Assembly (NCBI GenBank): GCA_044238145.1 | Contig: JBIIDT010000080.1 | Coordinates: forward strand, 1 to 13,357 | DNA: 13,357 nt | DNA from: QWPN01 sp044238145 | GTDB taxonomy: Bacteria > Planctomycetota > Planctomycetia > Pirellulales > UBA1268 | Reading direction: 5' to 3' | Shown here: positions 7,613-13,357 of the stretch, one piece after another | Numbering within the stretch: the first letter of the stretch is position 1 | Layout: every line of letters starts with the position of its first letter | Made by a program: the position numbers and the translations under genes | Notes under the pieces: generated by a model | Databases searched by the model: none | What the model saw: only the letters and a program-made list of their open reading frames with translations | What the model was told of the DNA's origin: nothing

Positions 7613-8321
7613 TGCCGATCACGAACTCCTCGAAGATCTTCACGTCGAGCGCCGAGGCGGTCTCGGCCTCGGGGTGGAACTGGACGCCGATCGCGGTCCA
7701 GTTCTCGACGCAGCTCTCGATGGCCTCGATCACACCGTCCGGCGCCCGGGCCGTAACCTTGAAGCTGGCGGCGACGTCGTCGATCGCCATGTGGTGCATG
7801 CTGTTGACGCGGATTTCGCCGTCGCCGTAGACCCGCTCCATCACGGTGCCGGGCTCGACGACGAGGGCATGGCGGTGGGCCAGGTCGGTCGGATCCTTGT
7901 GGGGGATCGCCTTGGGGAGGTCCTCGGGGATGTGCAGGAACAGCGTGCCCCCCTCGGTGACGTTGAGGAGTTGCATCCCGCTGCCGACGGCCAGCACCGG
8001 CATGTGCCGGGCGCAAATGTGCTTGGCGAGCAGGCGGTCGAAGTCCTCGCGGCGGGTGTCCATCGGCCGCACCGAGGGGTGCGGCATGTAGCCGTCGCGG
8101 CGGGGGTCCAGGTCGGCCCCGCCCACCAGCACCACGCCGTCGAGCAGGTCGAGCAGGCGGACGACGTCGTCCTCGCTGGCCAGGGGGGGCAGGATCACCG
8201 GGATCCCCCCGGCGGCCGTGATGCCGTCGTAGTACCCCGCGGCCACGAACGAGAGGGCGGCGTGCTCCTTGCGGGTGGCACGGTAGTCGGTGTTGATGCC
8301 GATGAGGGGCTTGGCGGCCAT
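7575..8321 (-). CDS. class I glutamine-amidotransferase-like (peptidase C26) protein lacking the catalytic cysteine
   Basis: 248 residues, the size of the gamma-glutamyl-GABA hydrolase (PuuD-like) family. Family marks are PLIGINTDY at the N-terminus, GIPVILPP (39-46), the LDGVVLVGGADLDP block (60-73), and QFHPEAE near the C-terminus with the usual His216 and Glu218. The nucleophile elbow normally reads GICRGMQLLNV; here it is AVGSGMQLLNV (111-121), so Gly113 replaces the Cys and Ser114 the Arg. The codons read clearly as GGC AGC. A catalytic Cys-His-Glu triad is therefore not formed. The protein may be a non-enzymatic binder, a Ser-dependent variant, or a regulatory relative. GGAGG five bases before the ATG at 8321 fixes the start. 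The leader is rich in hairpins. The 3' end overlaps the methyltransferase. Confidence 0.85.
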   Translation of the reverse strand: MAAKPLIGINTDYRATRKEHAALSFVAAGYYDGITAAGGIPVILPPLASEDDVVRLLDLLDGVVLVGGADLDPRRDGYMPHPSVRPMDTRREDFDRLLAKHICARHMPVLAVGSGMQLLNVTEGGTLFLHIPEDLPKAIPHKDPTDLAHRHALVVEPGTVMERVYGDGEIRVNSMHHMAIDDVAASFKVTARAPDGVIEAIESCVENWTAIGVQFHPEAETASALDVKIFEEFVIGITGEVPEMKLVA

Positions 8322-8337
8322 GGGTCCTCCTGACGCT

Positions 8338-8353
8338 GTGGAAATCGTTCCAC
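8338..8353 (-). promoter_or_regulatory. 6-bp hairpin/possible operator in the leader of the C26-like gene
   Basis: Arms 8338-8343 and 8348-8353 pair perfectly around ATCG, reading GTGGAA then TTCCAC. It lies 17-32 bp upstream of the ATG, just before the ribosome binding site. It could be a repressor site or the last hairpin of a structured leader; sequence alone cannot decide. Confidence 0.4.
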
Positions 8354-8394
8354 CGGCCCCCATCCTTGGCGGGCCGGCGTCGCGGGGTCGCGAC
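8353..8394 (-). promoter_or_regulatory. two back-to-back hairpins in the leader of the C26-like gene
   Basis: First hairpin: arms 8353-8359 and 8371-8377 (7 bp) continued by 8360-8362 with 8367-8369, loop TCCT, one bulged base (8370). Second hairpin: arms 8379-8384 and 8389-8394 (GTCGCG/CGCGAC), loop GGGT. With the hairpin at 8338-8353 they fill nearly the whole predicted leader. The high GC raises the chance background, but three adjoining perfect stems are notable. Confidence 0.45.
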
Positions 8395-8401
8395 TGCGGC
8401 G

Positions 8402-8446
8402 AACGTACCGGGCGTCAACGGCGAAACAAGGATTTTTTCGATTTTG
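8402..8446 (-). promoter_or_regulatory. candidate promoter with an A/T-rich upstream element
   Basis: On the minus strand, A-tracts (complement of 8431-8446, which contains a run of six T on the plus strand) precede TTGTTT (complement of 8424-8429), a 16-bp spacer and TACGTT (complement of 8402-8407). This is the most A/T-rich spot in the gap. Transcription would start near 8395, exactly at the first leader hairpin, about 73 nt before the ATG of the C26-like gene. The -10 match is modest. Confidence 0.35.
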
Positions 8447-8472
8447 TGGTGGCCGACCGGGCCCGACCACAA
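8444..8472. repeat. 7-bp inverted repeat with inner stem
   Basis: Arms TTGTGGT (8444-8450) and ACCACAA (8466-8472) pair perfectly. An inner GGCC/GGCC stem (8451-8454 with 8460-8463) can extend it. It lies upstream of the predicted promoter of the C26-like gene, so it could be an upstream regulator site. No function can be assigned. Confidence 0.4.
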
Positions 8473-8479
8473 CATCCGG

Positions 8480-8502
8480 TGCTAGCACGCCCCGTGCTAG
8501 CA
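8480..8502. repeat. 10-bp perfect inverted repeat (TGCTAGCACG)
   Basis: Arms 8480-8489 and 8493-8502 pair perfectly around CCC. The arms also contain the self-palindrome GTGCTAGCAC, so the same 9-mer GTGCTAGCA occurs twice as a direct repeat. On the plus strand it is followed by G and four T, which looks terminator-like, but no plus-strand gene ends nearby. It lies 20 bp outside element A. Confidence 0.5.
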
Positions 8503-8521
8503 GTTTTCGGGGGACGGGGCC

Positions 8522-8662
8522 GGCGCGGGGTTGCCCGTGCCCCGTCGCCGGACGTTCGTTGCGCCCATCCTGGGCTCCACTCACTCGGAGGCGTCTGCGC
8601 TCCGACATCCTGTCTCCGCTGGCCGCCTACGCCGGCTCTCAGGGCAGGGGCAACCCCGCGCC
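8522..8662. repeat. 141-bp structured repeat, element A
   Basis: The terminal inverted repeat 8522-8542 with 8642-8662 pairs at 20 of 21 positions (mismatch 8537/8647). Inside are hairpins 8563-8567/8571-8575 (GCCCA-TCC-TGGGC), 8585-8590/8600-8605 (TCGGAG/CTCCGA) and 8618-8623/8631-8636 (one G-T wobble). It is homologous to element B: 8527-8610 aligns without gaps to 10918-11001 at about 59 of 84 positions, including the identical CCGGACGTTC (8548-8557). It starts 21 bp after the miaA stop. No reading frame of quality crosses it. It could be a palindromic mobile or MITE-like repeat, or a structured RNA. Confidence 0.75.
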
Positions 8663-8683
8663 TCCCGTATGGCGCTGCGGCCC

Positions 8684-9676
8684 TCATGCCGGGATCCATT
8701 GCGCCTTTTCGAAGCTCCGCAGCCAGGTGAGCTGCCGCTTTGCCAGTTGACGCGTCCGCTGCTGCGTGCGGCGGATCGCCTCGGCGCGGTCGATGCGGCC
8801 GGCGAGCAGGTCGGCCGCCTCGGCGTAGCCCGCGGCCTGGATCGCCGTCGGGCCGAGGCCGCCGGGGGCCGCGAGGGCGGCGCGGGTCTCCTCCACGATG
8901 CCCTCCGCAAACATCCGCTCCACGCGCCGGTCGATCCGCTCGTACAGCACCGGCCGGGGCAGGTCGAGGACGAGGAACTGCCGCTCGAACACGGGATGCG
9001 GTTGCGGGGCGAAGGCCTGGGAAAGCGGCCGGCCCGACAACTGCTCCACCTCCAGGGCGCGGATGACCCGCTTCAGGTCGTTGGGGTGGAGCCGGGCGGC
9101 CGTGGCGGGATCGACGGCCGCGAGCCGGGCGTGGAGGTGGGCCGAGCCGTGCGCTGCGGCCTCCGCGGCCAGCTGCCGCCGGAGGTCCGGATCCTCGCCG
9201 GGGAGCGGGGCCAGGCCGTCCCGCAACGCCCGCAGGTACAGCGGCGTGCCCCCGACGAAGAGGATTTTTCGGCCGCGGCGGCGACAGTCGGCGACGGCGG
9301 CCGCCGCGTCAGCCAGCCAGCGGGCGACGCTGTAGGCCGCGGCCGGCGACACGACGTCGAGCAGGTGGTGGGGCACCGCCCGGCGCTGCTCGGCCGTGGG
9401 CTTGGCCGTGCCCACGTCGAGGCCGCGGTACACCGCCATCGAGTCGACGCTCACGATCTCCGCCCCCAGGTCGTGGGCCATGCGGACGCCGAGCGCCGAT
9501 TTGCCGGCGGCGGTGGGGCCCGACAGAAACCAGCAATCCGCGGCGAGTTCCGGCCGGGAGGCCGGATCCTCCGGAGACCATGCTAGAGTTGTGCGGTCCG
9601 CCGCCGGCGGCCGGAGCGGATCCGGCCGGGCGTCGGCCTCCGGCGAGGGCTGGACCGGTGTCCGATCTGCAGTCAT
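8684..9676 (-). CDS. miaA: tRNA dimethylallyltransferase (MiaA)
   Basis: 330 residues. It transfers a dimethylallyl group to N6 of A37 in tRNAs that read codons beginning with U. The P-loop is GPTAAGKS (53-60). Other family marks are DSMAVYRGLDVGTAKP (78-93), GGTPLYLRAL (142-151), LHPNDLKRVIRALEV (196-210), LPRPVLYERIDRRVERM and the C-terminal RTRQLAKRQLTWLR (307-320). The usual Gln of DSMQVYRG is Ala here, a position that also varies in E. coli. A 48-residue Pro/Ala-rich N-terminal extension precedes the domain. ATG 9676 is the only in-frame start between the P-loop and that point, and it lacks a Shine-Dalgarno. This start overlaps the hisE start on the other strand. The gene is probably transcribed separately from the downstream C26-like gene. 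Confidence 0.96.
   Translation of the reverse strand: MTADRTPVQPSPEADARPDPLRPPAADRTTLAWSPEDPASRPELAADCWFLSGPTAAGKSALGVRMAHDLGAEIVSVDSMAVYRGLDVGTAKPTAEQRRAVPHHLLDVVSPAAAYSVARWLADAAAAVADCRRRGRKILFVGGTPLYLRALRDGLAPLPGEDPDLRRQLAAEAAAHGSAHLHARLAAVDPATAARLHPNDLKRVIRALEVEQLSGRPLSQAFAPQPHPVFERQFLVLDLPRPVLYERIDRRVERMFAEGIVEETRAALAAPGGLGPTAIQAAGYAEAADLLAGRIDRAEAIRRTQQRTRQLAKRQLTWLRSFEKAQWIPA
9581..9589 (+). promoter_or_regulatory. candidate extended -10 promoter for hisE-hisG
   Basis: TGCTAGAGT (9581-9589) fits an extended -10 (TG, one base, then a four-of-six hexamer). No -35 is evident. It lies inside the antisense of the miaA N-terminal extension and would give a hisE leader of about 60 nt. Because miaA and hisE overlap at their 5' ends, a promoter here is needed if hisE has its own. 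Confidence 0.3.
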
Positions 9677-10020
9677 CGATGCGTCGTGGCGAGGTGCTCG
9701 AGGCCCTCGAGCGGGTGGTGGCGTCGCGCAAGGGCGATTCTCCCGAAAAATCCTACACCAGCCGGCTGCTGGCCGGCGGCGTGCCGCGGATCGGCGGCAA
9801 GATCACCGAAGAGGCCGGGGAACTGGTGCAGGCCGCCGCGGCCGAATCCGACGACCGGGTCGTGGCCGAGGCCGCCGACCTGCTCTACCACACGCTCGTG
9901 CTCCTCGTCGCCCGGGATCTCTCGCTCGCCGCCGTCGAGGCCGAACTGGCGCGGCGATTCGGCGTCTCGGGACTCGAGGAGAAGGCCTCCCGGGGCCGGG
10001 CCGCGGGAGGTGCGTCGTGA
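9658..10020 (+). CDS. hisE: phosphoribosyl-ATP pyrophosphohydrolase (HisE)
   Basis: 120 residues from GTG 9658. It hydrolyses phosphoribosyl-ATP to phosphoribosyl-AMP, the second step of histidine synthesis. It is an all-helical MazG-like NTP pyrophosphatase. RKGDSPEKSYTSRLL (24-38) is the family N-terminal signature, and the metal-binding acidic motifs are EEAGE (51-55) and EAADLLYH (71-78). It is a stand-alone HisE, not fused to HisI. GTG 9658 is preferred because GAGGG lies eight bases upstream; ATG 9679 is possible but has no ribosome binding site. The 3' end overlaps the hisG start (GTGA). The C-terminal tail RGRAAGGAS is low complexity. No other his gene except hisG is in the window. 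Confidence 0.93.
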   Translation: MSDLQSSMRRGEVLEALERVVASRKGDSPEKSYTSRLLAGGVPRIGGKITEEAGELVQAAAAESDDRVVAEAADLLYHTLVLLVARDLSLAAVEAELARRFGVSGLEEKASRGRAAGGAS

Positions 10021-10886
10021 GCGGAACGAACCCGGAGCGGCTGCTGCGGATCGGCGTGCCCAGCAAGGGACGGCTCGCGGAGCTCTCCGCGCAACTGCTC
10101 GCCGACGCCGGCCTCGCCTTCCGGCGGACGGAGCGGAGCCTGTTCGCCCGCTGCAAGGACATGCCGGTCGAGGTCACCTTCCTGCGGACCGACGACATCC
10201 CCGTGCTCACCGCCGAGGGGGCGATCGACCTGGGGATCACCGGCGCCGATCTCGTCGCCGAGGGCGGCGTGGAACTCGTCCATCGGCTCGACCTCGGCGT
10301 CGGCTCCTGCCGGCTGGCGATGTGCGTGGCCGACGATGCGCCCGTCACCGACCCGCGGCAGCTGGCCGGCCGGCGGATCGCCACCAGCTTTCCGCGGATC
10401 ACGCGGCAGTGGCTCGCGGAACGCGGTGTCTCCGCGCACTTCGTCGAGCTCTCCGGCAGCGTCGAGGTGATGATCGCCCTCGGCGTGGCCGACGCGATCG
10501 TGGACCTCGTCGAGACGGGCAGCACGCTGGCCGCCAACCGGCTGCGGATCCTCGCCGAGATCGGCCGTTACGAGACGGTGCTCGTGCAGAACAGCCGCCC
10601 GGCCGACCAGGCCCTCGTCGACCGGATCGTTCGCCGCCTGGAGGGGATCGTGATCGCCCGCAGTTGGTCGCTGCTGGAGTACAACGTGCCCCGATCGCGG
10701 CTGGCCGAGGCCGAGAAGATCACGCCCGGCTTCAACTCGCCGACGATCATGCAGCTCGAGGACGCCGAGTGGTGCGCCGTGCGGGCCATGGTGAGGAGGG
10801 GCGAGGCCCACGCCATCATGGAGCGGCTGGAGGCCATCGGCGCGTCGGCGATCATCGAGACGCAGATCGCGAACTGCCGGCTGTAG
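10017..10886 (+). CDS. hisG: ATP phosphoribosyltransferase, long (HisG-L) form
   Basis: 289 residues. It condenses ATP with PRPP, the first committed and feedback-controlled step of histidine synthesis. The N-terminal catalytic part shows RIGVPSKGRL (11-20), GAIDLGITGADLV and the HisG signature with PRPP-binding VETGSTL (165-171). The C-terminal domain (about 215-289; MQLEDAEWCAVRAMV through GASAIIETQIANCRL) is the ACT-like histidine-binding regulatory domain, so this is the long hexameric form and should not need HisZ. GTG 10017 overlaps the hisE stop by 3 nt, with GGGAGG six bases upstream. It is therefore coupled to hisE, pairing the first two enzymes of the pathway. Element B begins 27 bp after the stop. 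Confidence 0.97.
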   Translation: MSGTNPERLLRIGVPSKGRLAELSAQLLADAGLAFRRTERSLFARCKDMPVEVTFLRTDDIPVLTAEGAIDLGITGADLVAEGGVELVHRLDLGVGSCRLAMCVADDAPVTDPRQLAGRRIATSFPRITRQWLAERGVSAHFVELSGSVEVMIALGVADAIVDLVETGSTLAANRLRILAEIGRYETVLVQNSRPADQALVDRIVRRLEGIVIARSWSLLEYNVPRSRLAEAEKITPGFNSPTIMQLEDAEWCAVRAMVRRGEAHAIMERLEAIGASAIIETQIANCRL

Positions 10887-10905
10887 GGCCGGGCCGGTCA
10901 GCCGG
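10877..10905 (+). terminator. stem-loop straddling the hisG stop codon, weak terminator candidate
   Basis: CCGGCTG (10877-10883) pairs perfectly with CAGCCGG (10899-10905); the stop codon lies in the loop. No T-run follows, only a G-rich run, so intrinsic termination is not well supported. Confidence 0.25.
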
Positions 10906-10913
10906 TGATGGGG

Positions 10914-11054
10914 GGGCGGGGGTGCCCGCACCGTGTCTCCGGACGTTCACTGCGGACCTCCGGTCCTCCGTTCACTGCATGTCCGCGGCGCTCCGGCATC
11001 CATGCCTGCGCTTGCTCCCATAGCCCGGCGACACGGTTACGGGCACCCCCTCCC
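10914..11054. repeat. 141-bp structured repeat, element B
   Basis: The terminal inverted repeat 10914-10937 with 11030-11054 pairs at about 22 positions, with mismatches at 10917/11051 and 10929-10930 and one bulged base. Inside is GGACC-TCC-GGTCC (10954-10966), at the position equivalent to GCCCA-TCC-TGGGC in element A. A hairpin ATG-t-CCG/CGGCAT follows (10979-10985 with 10994-10999, one bulge), and there is only a weak third stem near 11010-11029. It lies between hisG and the convergent mqnX gene and fills nearly all of the gap. It has the same length and orientation as element A. No coding frame of quality crosses it. Confidence 0.75.
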
Positions 11055-11073
11055 AATTCATTCCGCTCGCAGC

Positions 11074-12329
11074 CTACGTGGCAGCCTTCTCGATCCCGCC
11101 GGCGATGACGCGGCCGGCGCGGAGGGTGGCGACGACCGTGGTCGCGGGGTCGAGGGCGGCGTCGTGCGGGTCGGCGTGGGCCGAGGCGGGACGGAGGACG
11201 ACGAGATCGGCCGGGCGGCCCGGGGCGAGGCGGCCGGCCACGCGGTCGAAATCCAGCGCCCAGGCGCCGTGGATGGTGGCCATGGCGATCGCCTCGGCGG
11301 GGCTCGCGAGGCCCGCGTCGACGAGGGTCCGGCACTCGGCGAGGATCGAGAGGTCGGGATTCGACCCGCGGCCGTCGGTGCCGAGCGCCACACGGATGCC
11401 GGCGGCGTGAAACGCGGCCACCGGCGGCAGGCCGCCGGAGAGGGCCCGCGTCGTCCGCGGGCAGACGGCCACGCACAGCCGGTCGCGGTGGCGGGCCAGC
11501 CGGGCGAGGGCGGCCTCGTCGGCCGGCAGGTGCGTGCCGTGGACCACGATCCCGCGGCGAGCGCGGGCCAGCCGCGTGATCCATTCGGCCGCGGGGAGCA
11601 GGCGGGGCGGGGCGGCGGGATCCCACGCCCCGAGGCCCTCCAGCAGCCGACGCAGCGGCCCGCTGCCGGTGGCGAGCAGTTCAACCTCCTCCCGGCTCTC
11701 GGCGAGGTGCATGGCCACGGGAAGCCGCCGGTGGGCCATCTCCCGGGCAAGCCGGGCCGCGAGGGGGGCCGCGACGGAGTAGGGGGCGTGCGGCGAGATG
11801 CCAGAGGCGAATCCGTCCGCGGCCAGCCGGTCGAGATCGCGGGCCAGGCCGCGGGCCGCTGCGTCGACGGCCGCAGCGGAGAGACCGAGCGCCTCGCGGA
11901 ACACCCGTAGCCGCGGCAGGCCCGCGGCGCCGCGCCCGGGCGGCGCGGCCGTCGCGATCTCGCCCACCGTGGTCACGCCCTGGGCGGCGCACTCGCCTAG
12001 TCCGGCCTGGATCGCAGCGGCTTTGACTGTCGCGGCGTCGCCGGCCGCATCCCGCTCCCGCCGCCAGGCGACGACACGGCCGATCCACTCGGGCAGGCCG
12101 CCGTCGGCCGCGAACGGAGCCCGCAGCTCGGAGAACTCGAGGTGCGTGTGCGCGTTGACGAGCCCCGGCAGCAGCACCGCGTCGCCGAGGTCGATCGCCG
12201 GCCCGCCCGGGTCTCCCGTGCCCAGGGCCACGATCCGTCCACGGGCGACGCGGACCCAGGCGTTCTCCAGCGGCCGGCCCAGGCCCGGCACGACGTGGCG
12301 AGCCCGCAGCACCGTCCCACCCGCGGGAC

Positions 12330-12333
<4 letters not shown>
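11074..12333 (-). CDS. mqnX: amidohydrolase, probable aminodeoxyfutalosine deaminase of menaquinone synthesis
   Basis: 419 residues of the metal-dependent amidohydrolase/deaminase (TrzA-AtzB, SAH-deaminase-like) family. Metal and catalytic residues are visible: His62 and His64 in NAHTHLEFSEL, His182 in SPHAPYS, His209 and Glu212 in MHLAESREE, His265 in VHGTHL, and Asp320 in GTDGRGSNPDLS. The C-terminal strand-rich part closes the composite beta-sandwich (LAPGRPADLVVL). Its GTG start overlaps the mqnC stop (GTGA), so it is co-translated with a menaquinone enzyme. The expected reaction is removal of the 6-amino group of aminodeoxyfutalosine to give futalosine, between MqnE and MqnB. The amidohydrolase family call is secure; the substrate is inferred from the neighbour and the HLEF motif. 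Guanine or adenosine-type deaminase is the alternative. Confidence 0.72.

Positions 12334-13357
<1,024 letters not shown>

Larger units (their letters stand above)
8322..8683. other. 362-bp non-coding region between miaA and the C26-like gene
   Basis: No credible gene: frames crossing it in both directions have no family resemblance and low-quality composition. From the C26-like start outwards it holds a ribosome binding site, three hairpins, a candidate promoter with A-tracts, two further inverted repeats, and the 141-bp element A ending 21 bp from the miaA stop. Confidence 0.8.

Noticed and set aside
8480..8507. Intrinsic terminator (10-bp stem then TTTT, plus strand)
   Set aside because: No plus-strand gene ends within 800 bp upstream, and on the minus strand no T-run follows the stem.
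8290..8730. Possible small genes in the gap between miaA and the C26-like gene, on both strands
   Set aside because: The frames run through the terminal stems of element A and through the hairpins. They show no ribosome binding site, no domain and biased composition.
9580..9657. hisE start at ATG 9580
   Set aside because: It adds 26 Pro/Gly/Ala residues absent from the family, and it has no suitable spacing to a ribosome binding site; GTG 9658 does.
9686..11023. Plus-strand frame across hisE and hisG in another phase
   Set aside because: Arg/Pro/Gly-rich out-of-phase reading of two certain genes.

Overview
This is a GC-rich (roughly 70% by eye) bacterial chromosome segment. It most likely comes from a planctomycete of the Pirellulales type. 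The clues are gene content and style: long Ala/Pro/Lys-rich linkers, a TopA with an altered zinc region, a PpiD-like membrane protein without a visible PPIase domain, and menaquinone synthesis by the futalosine route. The assignment rests on familiarity with such genomes, not on a marker gene. No phage, transposase, CRISPR, tRNA or rRNA gene is visible.

Layout from left to right. (1) topA (minus strand, C-terminus cut by the window edge) is divergent from a large membrane-anchored PpiD/SurA-like protein (plus strand). (2) A convergent gap of about 180 bp carries two perfect 9-bp palindromes of the same design. (3) glgB (glycogen branching enzyme, minus) is divergent from a Methyltransf_16-type methyltransferase (plus). 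The methyltransferase overlaps tail to tail with a class I glutamine-amidotransferase-like (peptidase C26) gene (minus) whose nucleophile-elbow cysteine is absent. (4) A 362-bp non-coding stretch (8322-8683) holds hairpins and a 141-bp structured repeat, called element A here. (5) miaA (minus) and hisE (plus) overlap at their 5' ends, and hisE is translationally coupled to hisG. (6) A second, diverged 141-bp copy, element B, sits just after hisG. (7) mqnC (minus, N-terminus cut by the window edge) is coupled to a downstream amidohydrolase that is probably aminodeoxyfutalosine deaminase (mqnX).

The genes are mostly housekeeping: DNA topology, envelope protein folding, glycogen, tRNA modification, the first two enzymes of histidine synthesis, and menaquinone synthesis. 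The two same-strand overlaps (hisE-hisG and mqnC-mqnX) are both GTGA stop/start overlaps.

The most original signal is the pair of 141-bp elements A (8522-8662) and B (10914-11054). Both are closed by a long terminal inverted repeat. They align without gaps over 84 columns at about 70% identity. At the same internal position both carry a 5-bp hairpin with a TCC loop whose arm sequences differ but stay fully paired. This compensatory change points to selection on structure, and I know of no named family that it matches.
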